From: Sepiola atlantica
Taxonomy: Eukaryota > Mollusca > Cephalopoda > Sepiida > Sepiolidae
Assembly (NCBI GenBank): GCA_963556195.1
Contig: OY744537.1
Coordinates: forward strand, 24,107,441-24,171,440
Direction: 5' to 3'
DNA: 64,000 nt
This document shows positions 1-10,626 of this stretch, in pieces; the stretch's first letter is position 1, and each line of letters begins with the position of its first letter. The position numbers and the translations under genes were made by a program. Under the pieces are notes generated by a model. It was not told the DNA's origin. It ran no database searches and saw nothing but the letters and a program-made list of their open reading frames with translations.

Positions 1-75
1 ACACTGATGATTCCGCAAGGATGAAACGTATACGTATGTAGATAATAATTAAGTATTTATTATTAAATAATTATT
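1..75 (+). repeat. SINE 3' tail, cut by window edge
   Basis: The segment carries the block ACACTGATGATTCC followed by GATGAAACGTATACGTATG and an AT-rich end. The same block, with changes, forms the 3' part of SINE copies on the minus strand near 46.2, 46.6, 59.3 and 59.6 kb. The tRNA-like head lies outside the window. Confidence 0.6.
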
Positions 76-242
76 TGTTGCCCACGTTTGGCTGGGCTCT
101 TTAATGCGAGATAAGACAGCCATCAACCTTGGCTATAATGCAACGTTCCTTTATGTAGAACACTTACCGACTGCTGCTTATAAAATTGTCCGCTTACTGA
201 TATAAATAAGTTTATTCAGCATGATTTTGTATAACTATTCAT

Positions 243-421
<179 letters not shown>

Positions 422-581
422 CCGGACGATGGAAGCGGTGATCGTCGGTTTCTTCATTTTGTGAGTTGCCGAAGACTTGAAATGGGTTGTAAAGGCCTTT
501 TCTAAACAGCAACGGTCTACCCATGTCAATGAAACCATGGTACGTCTCTGAAATATGTAATGTATATTTTTTAAATAAATA

Positions 582-583
<2 letters not shown>

Positions 584-613
<30 letters not shown>
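584..613. repeat. (TA)n microsatellite
   Basis: Simple TA dinucleotide run. The segment from 421 to 583 has no recognisable feature. Confidence 0.95.
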
Positions 614-615
<2 letters not shown>

Positions 616-663
616 TTAATAAAAAACAATATATCTAGAGCGTATAGTTATCATGTATGTAGG

Positions 664-1145
664 CGATATATTGACGACCTTGTTTGCATTAATGATAGTG
701 ATGAGTTTGCAAATACTAAACATTTAATATATCCTAGAGAGTTAAAATTAAACTGTGAACATAAGGGAACACAAGCTACTTTTCTTGATTTGGATATAAA
801 AATTGAAGATAAAATATTTATAAACTGTTTGATAAAAGAAATTCATTTCCTTTTCGTATTGTGCGGATGCCACATAAAAATAGTACCTGGCCTGTGTATA
901 TATTTTACGGGAGTATTATGTCCGAATTTCTGAGGATTGCTCGTGTTACCTTAAAATTGGTAGATTTTATGCCCCCAATTTCTGACCTAATAATAAGAAT
1001 GATTAAACAAGGTGGTGATCAAAATAAAATATTTAGACAATTAAATAAGGAAATTACTCGCCATCCTGATGCTTTTAAGTCTTATCAAATTAATCAAAAT
1101 AAATTGATAGAGCAAATCCAAAGCTATCTAAATATAAATAAAAAA
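664..1145 (+). pseudogene. Reverse transcriptase fragment, Penelope-like or related
   Basis: Translation begins RYIDDLVCIND, which carries the YxDD catalytic motif of an RT palm. FLDLDIKIEDK follows, and after one frame change near 826-830 comes FPFRIVRMPHKNST, then a basic C-terminal region ending in a stop at 1146-1148. The order matches the C-terminal half of the RT of elements seen widely in cnidarians and molluscs. I place it near Penelope-like RTs, but the clade is not certain. The N-terminal RT fingers are missing, so this is a 5'-truncated, frameshifted relic. No GIY-YIG domain is seen downstream. Confidence 0.65.
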
Positions 1146-1259
1146 TAATGTAGAATATGTATAATCGTATATATATAACACATATACTAATTATATAAAA
1201 AATAGTTACGTTTAATAGACAGTAAAAAGGGACGAAGAAGGAAAGAAATGTTGAAAAAG

Positions 1260-1515
1260 TTAAAAAAGAAGAAGAAAGAGAAAAAATCGACAGTTAGCTT
1301 ATAACGCCGATTGGAAACGCTGTGAGTTTAAAAAAAGAAGAAGAAGAAGAAGAAGAAGAAGAAGAAGAAGAAGAAGAAGAAGAAGAAGAAGAAGAAGAAG
1401 AAGAGAAAGGATGGACAGTTGGCTTATGAACGCCGGTTGGAGGCGCTGTGAGTTAAAAAAAGAAGAAGAAAGAGAAAAAATCGGCAGTTAAGCTTATGAA
1501 CGCTGTGAGTTGACA
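1260..1515 (+). repeat. Minisatellite with (AAG)n core
   Basis: Three degenerate copies of a unit that reads roughly CAGTTAGCTTATAACGCCG, then a GCTGTGAG motif, then an A-rich GAAGAAG run. The middle copy contains a pure AAG trinucleotide run at about 1336-1404. Copies start near 1290, 1417 and 1483. No coding signal is seen. Confidence 0.75.
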
Positions 1516-2174
1516 AGGAGGATTAGTATTTATTTGAAATTGATGACAAGGAATTGAACAACAAAGGAGGAGGCGGAGAAGGAGGAGGGGGAGAAAAAAG
1601 GACTAAAAGTATATATATATGTATATATATATAATTAAAAAAATTTTTTTTTATATTTTGATATGTTGATATTTTTTTTTTTTAATATAAAACTAAAACT
1701 AAAAATACATTAATCACCTAAAAAGTAGTGTAATGGATTCGTCTACACACTTTAAAATGCAGCAACATTTTTGTAAGTAACGGATAAATTTTATTAGACA
1801 GACGAACAACACAGGTAAGGAGGACTTTTTTTTTTTAACAACTAATATAAGTTAGCAAAACATTTATACGGAACAAAACTTAGGTTTAGTATACGGAACG
1901 TTTATGTTTTTGTCTTTTAAGGGAAGTGAGGTCTGATCAACTCTGCTGGGAAGCCATGAAATTAAATACTGTCTTGTTTTTAAATTCCCGAAACAGTTTT
2001 TCATGGTAAACAACTGATGATCCCTTAAATAATGTTAGAAGCAAACTAATATAATAACTGTAAAAGTTAAATTGACTTACATGAGTGATTTTCCCCTGAA
2101 CGACTTGGGACTTAAGGGTTTTTTTTTGTTGGTTTTCTTTAATATAATTTTAATGGTTGAGAAACTTCCAAGAC
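1516..2174. other. Unassigned AT-rich interval
   Basis: No recognisable coding homology. It contains short TA and T runs (1610-1685) and otherwise unique-looking AT-rich sequence. Confidence 0.5.
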
Positions 2175-2202
2175 TATATATATATATATATATATTGCTC
2201 TA

Positions 2203-2245
<43 letters not shown>
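2175..2245. repeat. (TA)n(TC)n(TA)n compound microsatellite
   Basis: TA, CT and TA dinucleotide runs abut the 5' boundary of the solo LTR at 2246. The last TATAT is one copy of its target duplication. Confidence 0.9.
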
Positions 2246-2251
<6 letters not shown>

Positions 2252-2449
2252 GAAGTTGTCCCACAGTAAATAATAAATAAAGGAAGTCAAGTCGAGGGTT
2301 GGTTTAACAAGTGTATTAACAAAGTAAGAAAGTGACTAGCTCTTGGCTAGACAGTTACAAGACTGTGCTTTGTCTTCTGTGTGTCTGGTGACTCGCACTA
2401 TTTATAGTGACAACCGGTGTTGCTTCTCCTGTGTAAGAACGGCCGGTGT

Positions 2450-2453
<4 letters not shown>
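2246..2453 (-). mobile_element. Solo LTR, 208 bp, family A
   Basis: The element begins TGTTGTGAAG and ends GGTGTAACA, so it has TG...CA ends. It is flanked by a 5-bp duplication, TATAT, inside a TA microsatellite. A copy of the same length and about 95% identity lies at 47818-48025 with a different 5-bp duplication, which fixes both boundaries. A TATA-box-like ACTATAAATAG reads on the minus strand, so I infer minus orientation, though the core is nearly palindromic. Known 4-6 bp duplications fit Ty3/Gypsy or Copia LTRs. No internal domain remains. Confidence 0.85.

Positions 2454-2510
<57 letters not shown>
2454..2510. repeat. (TA)n microsatellite
   Basis: TA run continuing from the LTR 3' boundary. 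With 2219-2245 it formed one array before the LTR inserted. Confidence 0.95.
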
Positions 2511-2513
<3 letters not shown>

Positions 2514-2717
2514 AAGCATTTTGTACACAAAATGTAAGTGTGTAAGATGTTGAATACTGAAGGTGGTAACAATGCAATTTGGTAGAAAACGCCGTTGGAT
2601 ACAAGACACAGTTAACAGATCAAATGATAATATTTAAGAATTCAATAATTTTCAATTAAATATTTTATTTATGAACGTAACTTGTCGAATCAGGATGGCA
2701 TGGATGATGTTATACAT

Positions 2718-2724
<7 letters not shown>

Positions 2725-2784
<60 letters not shown>
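2725..2784. repeat. (TA)n microsatellite
   Basis: Pure TA dinucleotide run of about 60 bases. Confidence 0.95.
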
Positions 2785-2787
<3 letters not shown>

Positions 2788-2870
2788 TTGAAAGATCATA
2801 TTACTTGTCCGGACATGTAAATTGTTCTTTTGTTAAAAAGGAGAAAAATTAATTACTCTATAAGAAGGGT

Positions 2871-2935
2871 ATGTGTGTATGTATGTATGTATGTATGTAT
2901 GTATGTATGTATGTATGTATGTATGTATGTATGTT
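2871..2935. repeat. (GTAT)n tetranucleotide microsatellite
   Basis: About 15 tandem copies of GTAT preceded by a few GT steps. Confidence 0.95.
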
Positions 2936-4080
2936 ATTTTCTCTGTGAGATTATATATGTGTGCCGTGTGGGTGACACTGTATGATAGCAGTCCTTGCAG
3001 GCTGTCGCCTGTCAGGTCTGACTGGTAATGAAAAAAGAAACAGACTTCTTTCGTTGCTGTCAAATAGAATCTGTCCGTTCTTTCTGTTGGCATGAAGCTG
3101 TAAAAAGTTAATAAGCTAATTACTATGCCAAGGCGTCTGATTGGTCAATCATGATAAAGGTTCACCTAAGTACAGTAAAAAAAATACAAAATAGCTTGTC
3201 ACTGCTACAACTTCCAGAGGCCTCTCATCCTGATCGACAAGTTGGAAGTAGGTAGCATCTGTTCTAGTTGAGACCATAGGACAGATTCAAACTGTTGAAA
3301 TGCTCCATTGAAATATTTGTTCATTGAAATAAGAAATAGGATGTGGTAAGAGGTCACAAAGATTTGGAACTTGTGTTTTAAAAACACAATTAAAATAAGA
3401 AAGATTAGAGTCAAACATTGCTCCCGGTGTATGTTTGTGGAGAGTGGTGTCACAGATTAGGATGGTTTTGTGGAGTGATGATCTTCATAAAGCCTTGTCT
3501 CTTCATTTCCCGTGGACATTCTCTCATTGATTGAAGTAAAAAATATCTGTTGGATTAAATTTAGATTTTGTTAATAAAATTTAACAAATCATTAAAATTT
3601 AAAAAATATGTTTTCTTCATAAAAATGAAGAAATAGTTTTGGTGGGTTGTTTTCAATATTTTCAATAATTGTGTAAGTGTCTCGGACTTCAAAGTGAATG
3701 TGGTTCTGCATGAATAAAACTACTTTCTTAAAAAAAAACCTTCCTACCTTTTCTCATTAAAACCTAATTCTTGTCCAAAAATCCCAAATATTGTATGTCA
3801 AATACAAAGTGACCATCCACTCATGGAATTAGTAGGAACACTGACCACCTTCCCTTTATATTCAGGACAGGACAAGAAAGGAGTCAGTCTTTCTTTCCTA
3901 TCATCAGCGCCTCTGTCAGTTTGTCTTTTGAAATCTTGTCTTCCATTTTCTCCCTTTCCCTTACCATTCTCACAGACGGCTAAAGTTCTGATTTTTAATT
4001 ACAATAAATGAAGATAAAAAATATGTTTGATCAAGAACTGTGGAAAAAAACAAAACCTCAAATTTATATAGAATAGTCAA
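2936..4080. other. Unassigned AT-rich interval
   Basis: The open frames here are short and resemble no known family. No tRNA, splice or transposon signature was convincing. Confidence 0.5.
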
Positions 4081-4135
4081 TCTTTCTCTCTCTCTCTTTT
4101 CTCTCCTCCACTATAATTTAGTACGACTTGAAACC

Positions 4136-4960
4136 TTTATCAGAGATGGCTTTGTATGGAGACATCACGTTATTGCAGTTTTTTCGACCTTGAGAAGGCC
4201 TACAACACAAGCATGGAATTATAAAGGATATATGCAACATAGGCCTAAAAGGTAGACTAAACATATTTATACAAAAACCGTATTTTCAGAGTTAGAAATT
4301 GATCAACGATGTCTAAACTTCACAAACAAGAGATGGGAGTACCGCAGTGCAGCATTTTTATCAGTAACACTTTTTATGATAAAAGTAAACAGTGTCATCC
4401 AGGCAGTTGATCCTGAGTTTGAGAAATCGCTATTTTTGGATAACTTTTCTATTGCCTGATCATCCCCACACATTTCAAATGCAGAAAGATAGATGCAAAA
4501 CCGCATCAATAAAATTGAAAAATGGGCAAACGTAAATGGATTTAGATTTTCTAAAAATAAAACACTATGCACAGGACCGGCGGGACAGTTATAAAAGTGT
4601 GTGTGTGTGTGGGGGGGGGGGCTCTCCTAAAAAGTGGGGGGGGCGGTTAAACACATGCATATATAACTTCATTATTGATGACCGTAAAGTGGGGGGGAGT
4701 CAAAAAGTGTGTGTGGGGGGGGGCTCAAGTCCCCCCCCTGCCCACCGCCCCCCCACGGTGTCGCCGTCCATGATGCATACATTTCTGTAACAAAAAAAAA
4801 ACATTGCATCCTGATCCGCAACTCAAAATAAATAATGCCAACAATTAAAGAAACCAATTATTTGGGGCTTATTCTCGATAGCAAACTAAACATCGGTCTA
4901 AATATATAATTTAAAAGAATGGTCCCCATCTTTACAGGCGATTCACCAGCATAAGTTGGT
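4136..4960 (+). pseudogene. LINE (Jockey/CR1-like) RT relic
   Basis: Read across shifting frames, the translation gives FFDLEKAYNT (RT motif A with its Asp), then a CNIGLKGRLN-like segment, FRVRN, QEMGVPQCSIFI (motif B, with Cys replacing the usual Gly), and after 4790 KETNYLGLILDSKLNI-like residues typical of the LINE thumb. Several frame changes and stops break the gene. A G-rich block at 4593-4790 interrupts it near the start of the thumb. This is a dead fragment without endonuclease or 3' end. Confidence 0.7.
4593..4790. repeat. G-run/TG-rich insertion
   Basis: Five G runs of 7-11 bases alternate with TGTGTG and then turn into C runs (4732-4754). The block has no counterpart in the LINE reading frame around it, so it looks like an insertion or expansion. 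The G tracts could form G-quadruplexes on the plus strand, and the opposing C tracts give a G/C hairpin. Confidence 0.7.
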
Positions 4961-5219
4961 ATACCATTTTTAGACCCAAATATTAATAGTAATGGATGGT
5001 GGTTCGTTTGCAAGATAAAGCTTTTTCCGTGCCAAAATTAGCGAAACTTTCTTACTATCAAATATAATAGCTAGGACTTCTTTTTCTATGTGGTTGTACT
5101 TTTATTTCTGTTGTCAGTATCGTCCTTGAAGTGTGAACTACTGCTTTCAGCTGTTTATCATCTTCTTTATATGATAAAACCGCACCTAATCCCAAGTTAC
5201 TAGCATCAGTTGCAACGTA

Positions 5220-5595
5220 CAGGGTGATTCATAAGTCACTTAGCTATTTATTTTTGAAATTCTAAAGTTAAAAAATACGGTAATGCAAAACAGAAAGTTT
5301 ATTCAACAAATTCATTTATGGGAGTTTAAAATTACAGCAAATTTTCAAAATTTTCACCTTCGTTCTGCATGCATAGCTCCATTCTTTTTTGCAAGGAATT
5401 TACGACTCTTTGTAGCATATTTGATTGATTATGAAATAAATATATATAGAAACAAATATATAAACGAACAAATTTAAAATAATAAATAGCAGTAATTAGA
5501 GAGTAAGATAACAATTATCATAGTTCATAGTATGTTTGTGCTTCATATGGTAATCATTTTAAATAGCTAAGTGAAGTGACTTATGAATCACCCTG
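5220..5595. mobile_element. Mariner/Tc1-type MITE, 376 bp
   Basis: The terminal inverted repeats start CAGGGTGATTCATAAGTCAC at both ends. The right arm has a 4-6-base extra stretch before TTAGCTATTTA. The element is flanked by TA on each side (5218-5219 and 5596-5597), the duplication typical of the Tc1/mariner superfamily. The AT-rich interior encodes no transposase, so it is non-autonomous. It sits inside the Gypsy RNase H relic. Confidence 0.88.
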
Positions 5596-5638
5596 TATAT
5601 CTCTTTTATTAGAATCATAATGTAGGTGAGATAAAGCA

Positions 5639-5669
5639 GACGTTAAGGCATAAAAGCCTTAACGTCTGA
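5639..5669. repeat. Perfect 13-bp hairpin
   Basis: CAGACGTTAAGGC is followed by a 6-base spacer and its exact reverse complement. It lies in the RT-RNase H connection of the Gypsy relic and may be a small insertion. Function unknown. Confidence 0.7.
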
Positions 5670-5949
5670 TTTATTTCACCTAATTTCTTCGAATGCGTTC
5701 TGACATTCAGAAGACCAACTCCATTTGGTATTTTTCTTAAGTAATTGATTCAGTCAGGCCCTTAATGTGTACATTTTAGGAATAAAATTGCTGTAATTAT
5801 TTTCAAGTGCCCAAAAAGCTTGTACGGTTGATACGCTTATCGGTGGTGGTATATTCTTTATAGCTACGGATCTAGCCAGATTGAGTCTAACCTGCTTCCT
5901 GTTTTAGCATCGATCCATTTTTAATCTAAACACTAGACCCTGACTTTGG

Positions 5950-6240
5950 GACTAATTAAGAGTAAGAGAGATCATTCTCGCTTTGAAACTGTGCACAAGA
6001 AATAAAATCTGTAGACACCCATAAAACCATCTCGCCATGACTTTCAGAAACAGTTTTTCACTCTCAAAATTGCTGAAGCAGAGAACAAAACTGTCTGCAT
6101 CGGTTGTTGTCTGCTGAGATGCTACATCCTTTAAAATCCTTGGGTTTCTCAAAATTCGCCCTAACTACGCCTGATGCCCCCTCCTCTCCATACATGTACA
6201 TGCACTTTTGATGAGTTGTAATGCATCTGAGCACTGCACG
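5950..6240 (+). pseudogene. LINE 3' end (C-terminal ORF2 relic)
   Basis: The plus strand encodes a degraded version of the LINE C-terminal signature (LLKQRTKLSASVVVC, compare ITEAWNKLPASVV in the copy at 6780-6840). A tail reading LLSIHVHALLMS follows. The segment TCCATACATGTACATG, then TGATGAGTTGTAATGCATCTGAGCACTGC, is shared with 11160-11250, which defines a common LINE 3' terminus. A trinucleotide repeat tail follows directly. Confidence 0.7.
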
Positions 6241-6244
6241 CAAT

Positions 6245-6525
<281 letters not shown>

Positions 6526-6592
6526 ATAAAGATCTCCCCACATACGAACAAAAAAAAGAAGAGCAAAAAACAAAAGCAGGACAATTCACTCT

Positions 6593-6850
6593 TCAAACAT
6601 AAATTTCATTGGAAGTATTGAGAGCTTTCAGTTGAGATATTTTTTTTAGGAATGTGAACTTACTGAAATCTGACTCAGTAAACACCCACCAAATTATTAA
6701 CCATTTTGCTAACAACAGTCTGGAGCACCTTTTTGATCTCCATGACTCTAACACATGTTGACTATGCCTACAACATTTTTTCACACTCAGAATTACTGAA
6801 GCATGGAACAAACTGCCTGCATCGGTTGTTGCCTGCTGAGACACTGCATC
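6593..6850 (+). pseudogene. LINE 3' end, left part of a split copy
   Basis: The plus strand encodes FTLRITEAWNKLPASVV and then a stretch that stops abruptly at 6850, where the Gypsy LTR begins. The missing continuation (TTTTAAAATCTTCATGC and the LINE terminus) resumes at 11119 on the far side of the LTR element, by comparison with the intact copy at 5950-6240. Confidence 0.75.
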
Positions 6851-7055
6851 TTTAGCAGTTGCATAATTAAGACCTATTTTCTTTTGCACTTACATATAAT
6901 CACTCGTGTAGTGATTTGGATGTGGTTTGGTGAGATAACACAGACATGTTCAGACTCGTGTAGTGATACATTGGGCGATTAGAATACTTTATGCATGCAT
7001 ACCTTTTCCTATTTTTGCCAAAGGCTGTTAACAGACACCATGTATCTCTTTTCGT
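6851..7055 (+). repeat. Partial 5' LTR of the Gypsy element
   Basis: About 200 bases align with 10627-10855: the start, CCTATTTTCTTTTGCACTTA, GGGCGATTAGAA and TATCTCTTTTCGT. After that the two diverge, so the 3' half of this LTR is lost or replaced. Confidence 0.65.
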
Positions 7056-8500
7056 GTTTCACAATGGCGTTGCGGGATAAGATGGAATTCAGGGACTCAA
7101 TTGCCCTTCTAATAAACATACTTGCTTGCAGACTCGAACTGTTATGTTTCCACAACTCTGTGTCCCAAAAAAGCAGGATTTCTTTCCGTAAACTACTACA
7201 AATCAATGACCCCCGACGTGATAAATAAAAACACAAACTTCTTATTCCAACAGGACTTCTAATTTTTCCACAATTACAGGTTGAGTTTTACCGCAGCTAA
7301 CCGGCGATATGTTCCTATAAAAAAAATATGTACGTAGATGTATTTTCATTGTGTGTTTCTGGCATAGTTTTCGCTGTATGGAGTATTTTATTGGAGAATT
7401 TATCCTCACAAATGCTCCAAAAAATATATAAAATAGGGGATTTATTTAAAAATAATATAAAAAAAGAAATTAATTGTATATTAATAGAATAAAATTTAGC
7501 TTGCTTTACGTTCAGTATCAACTCTAAAATGTCTTCTTTTATACTAATTATGCCTGCGCCATTTTTTTTAATGTCGCATCGTGACACGCCCGTAGCATTT
7601 AAAACAAGCCATGTGGCTTGCTCTTCCCATTTGTGCACAAATAAAGATGTCTGCTTTGCAATTTTTGGCGTCTAATTACTATTGTGCCAAAATAAATATT
7701 TTTCTTCCTCTCATGTTAGTGGGTCATTTTTAAACAAAAAAATGTTTTGTGGCTTTGCCTCATAACATGGTAATTGAATGAATGATTTTGCGGCCCAATA
7801 TTTCCTTATGTTCTGTCTATCACGTAAGTAGCTTTTGCTTTATTTTCATTCAAAATGTTCTTGTTTCGTTTAGGAGTGTCGCCAAAAAGAAATGAAGACA
7901 CTATATTTGACCAATAATTTCCTAATTCCTTTCCTTATTTTTCCCTCTGTGAAGAGAATCTTTTGAAATTTGAGTCTTTCGTCTACACTTCCAGTTTCTT
8001 CTCTTAATAAACTCCTTATAATGTTCATATGTCGTTTTTGATGGCTGTTTATTGGAATTGCATTTCTTCCTAGCAAACATGAGCAGTAGTTCTATCCCAG
8101 CTTTTGCCGGTGATGTCCGTGTGTGATTTGCACAAATAAAGATGGCGACTTTGGATTTTTGGCGCCCAGAGAAAATTGTGCAAAAATAGTTTCTTTTTTA
8201 AGATGAAGTGACCACAGTACGATAATCAAAAAACTTAATTTAGCCTTTCTTTCCACCATTTCATCTTTGTAAGCATGGCTATGCATTTTTGAAAACTTTT
8301 TTTATGCATTGCTTATCGGAAATTCGTTCTTATGAAAGTTTAGACATATGTCATATATTTCTTATTATAAAATTTTTGTCTGCGATATTAATTTTCATAA
8401 TTTTTTTCTTATGAAAGTTTAGACATTTTTTATTCTAAAATTTGTTTTTGTCTTCAGTAATAACTGACATATTTCTTCCCTTTTACTGGGAACCTTTTTT
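7056..8500. other. Unassigned interval inside the Gypsy element
   Basis: No clear protein homology. Two short direct copies of a block around GCACAAATAAAGATG plus TTTTTGGCG lie at about 7630-7675 and 8130-8175. The second reads TTGGCGCCC and resembles an LTR end next to a primer-binding site. A second short duplication, TCTTATGAAAGTTTAGACAT, is at about 8325-8350 and 8408-8430. Confidence 0.5.
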
Positions 8501-9612
8501 ACAATGGCGACTTCTCATACTGTAGCTGACCATTCCTGTTGCTACTGAGTTAGATACAGACTCCATACACGCAGACATGTTAAAGGCTATTAAGCAACTT
8601 ACCAGAGGTAGAAATTTTGAAATCACTTGCAACAGTACAAAGCCATTTACACTACTGACTTGAACCAGATGCTGTTAATCACTCTCCCATACCCACATTT
8701 AGTCAAGTTTATTGGACGTTAGACCTATAACTACGCAGAGACTTTGTCTGGATTCTTCAAGTTGCAAATATACCCTAACTTATAATTTCTTATGCCAAAC
8801 CGCAAACTGGTAAATTCATATACTAAGCAATAAATACCTTGGTACATCAGCGTTACTATGTCGGGAAAAACTATTAGATGTATTTCAGCCATATTTCTTC
8901 ACCTGTGGACATCAACCTTCGTCAAATAGCTTTGAACCAGCCATCTTTGAATATTTTAAATCTCTCAGCTCCAGAATTTGCTACCCGCAAATTTCAGTAC
9001 ATTCCCACCCCAACAACGGATGAACAGATCTTGTGCGAGACCTCCTTGAATTAACCTTGCCCCTTCGTTCCTGAAACTCAGTAAAACTCCTTTCAGCTAG
9101 ATTCTTCTGACCGAATATGAGATGTGAAATCACTGCTTGAATCCGTTCCTGTTCATCCTGCCAGAAATCTAACACGCACAGACATATACAAGCCCCATGC
9201 AGAACTTTCAATACTCCTGATGCACGATTTAAGCACATCCACATTGACTTAGTTGGACCTTGGCCAATCAGCCAAGGTTACTCCTACCTTCTAATCTGTA
9301 TAGATCATTTTTATTATTGTATGTAAGGCATCCCACTGAGTTATATTCCTGCCGAAACTGGATTCTGCTTTATGGTGTTGATGCAACAATTACCACTGGT
9401 TGTGGTAAACAGTTCGAAATCCTGCCTATTCCTGCCAAGAACTGTCCCAAATCCTGGGTATTACGCATACAAGGACCACTAATTATCAAGCTTCTAATAG
9501 AATTATCAAGCGCTTTCATCATCAATTAAAAGCCACTTTGCGTGCAGCTCCAGATCCTTAACGTAAGATTGAGTATGTACCCATTGTTCTTTTTGGTTGC
9601 TGCGCTGCTAAT

Positions 9613-9621
9613 AAGGAAGAT
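9613..9621. repeat. Target-site duplication, left
   Basis: AAGGAAGAT, repeated exactly at 9955-9963 at the other end of the U2-like retroposon. Confidence 0.85.
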
Positions 9622-9954
9622 GGCTAAGATCAAAGTGTAGTATCTGTTCCGATGGATACTGCACCCCATAGACTGGTATTGTCTTGGCCTTCGGGGCTTG
9701 ATTTACGCCGGTCTATTGGGGGTTGTCTGGTCTTGTGCAGTTCTAGGAGGTGCACCCTCAGGTTTTGCCTCCCCACTTTGGGGAGGAGTAAGTTAATTGC
9801 TTACTGTCTGAGGCGCCTCTACCGGGGAATGCCGACCGGGCTGCCCAGGCGATTTTTAAATGGCCAGAGTGCTCACCTCTCGAGCGCTGGCTTATCTAAT
9901 CCCACTTTCCCGACCTTGTGTCACATCTTCCCTTGTGGGAGGTAGATAAATAAA
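9622..9954 (+). mobile_element. U2-snRNA-like retroposon, copy 1 (333 bp)
   Basis: The 5' end GGCTAAGATCAA, an extra A, then GTGTAGTATCTGTTC matches the 5' domain of U2 snRNA, including the branch-point recognition stretch GTAGTA. A later GCAGTTCTAGGAGGTGCACCC resembles the 3' end of U2. GC-rich hairpin-forming sequence follows, then an A/T tail (AGATAAATAAAA). A 9-bp duplication, AAGGAAGAT, flanks the copy exactly, and the interrupted Gypsy integrase reads through when the insert and one duplication are removed. This is L1-type retroposition. A 36-base segment (GGCCAGAGTGCTCACC and following), absent from copy 2, looks like a tRNA A-box region. Confidence 0.82.
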
Positions 9955-10626
9955 AAGGAAGATTTGGGATATTCTCCAGCTGAACTGGTTTACAGAATTC
10001 CATTGGCATTACCTGGTCATACGGTCATCCCCTGTCGTTGATACTGAACACTACGTTAACAGACTCAGATGCTGCTTTAACAATCTGCCACCGATGAACT
10101 CTTGGCATTAAAGCATCAAAGAAGCTGTTCCTGAAGACATTGCATCATGAACCCATGTTTCAATAAGGAAAGACTCGGTGAAAGTCTCACTCACACCATT
10201 TTATTCCAGTCTATATTGTGTGGCCAAACCAACAATTTTTTACTCTGGACATTGGAGGTAGAAGAGACTGTGTTGGTTGGTAAAGTGAAACAAGCAACAC
10301 TGACACCCAGAAACCCATCAATTTTCCTGAGCAAACTGAGATAGAACTTCCAGAGACAGCCAAATCATGTCTTCCAACTCACGTCACCACTAAACGTTCT
10401 GGTAGACATGTCCATTGGCCAAAAAAAAATTATGCAAGACTGTTTATATTTGAATTGCCACATTTTTTTCTCTTTTCAGCAAAAGAACAGACATTTTAAA
10501 TAAAGCTGAACATTTATTTACCCTCTTGCTACATTTTTCATGTTCGTTTAAATTTATTCTCTTGTACTGCTACTAGCAGTAATGAATCTCTTGTTTTTAT
10601 CGGCTAAAAGCCTAAGCAGGGGGTAG

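Larger units (their letters stand above)
4975..5912 (-). pseudogene. Gypsy pol relic (RT thumb-RNase H), split by a MITE
   Basis: On the minus strand 5912-5598 encodes YYSNFIPKMYTL-like residues, LNQLLKKNTKWSWSSECQ and AFEEI, the end of a Ty3/Gypsy RT. After the MITE, 5219-4980 encodes VATDASNLGLGAVLSYKEDD, the start of RNase H with its first Asp, then TILTTEIK. Removing the MITE and one TA restores continuity across the junction. The perfect hairpin at 5639-5669 lies between the two halves. Stops and frame changes are present, and no LTR is attached. Confidence 0.75.
8560..10480 (+). pseudogene. Gypsy integrase relic
   Basis: Pieces in different frames give residues around HIHIDLVGPWP-like (9235-9265), YSYLLICIDHF-like, and then KATLRAAPDP, IEYVPIVLFGC. 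After the U2-like insertion comes EDLGYSPAELVYRIPLALPG. These are the integrase core and the conserved EDLGxSPAELVYG segment of Ty3/Gypsy integrases. Near 10400 a GRHVHWP-like end of pol is visible. Many stops and frame changes show it is dead. A similar integrase relic is on the minus strand at 60.4-60.9 kb. Confidence 0.72.

Noticed and set aside
4536..4857. Gly/Pro-rich short proteins on both strands
   Set aside because: They result from G and C homopolymers inside a LINE relic.
9622..9954. Functional U2 snRNA gene
   Set aside because: The first bases of U2 and most of its internal stem-loops are missing, and the copy is flanked by a target duplication.
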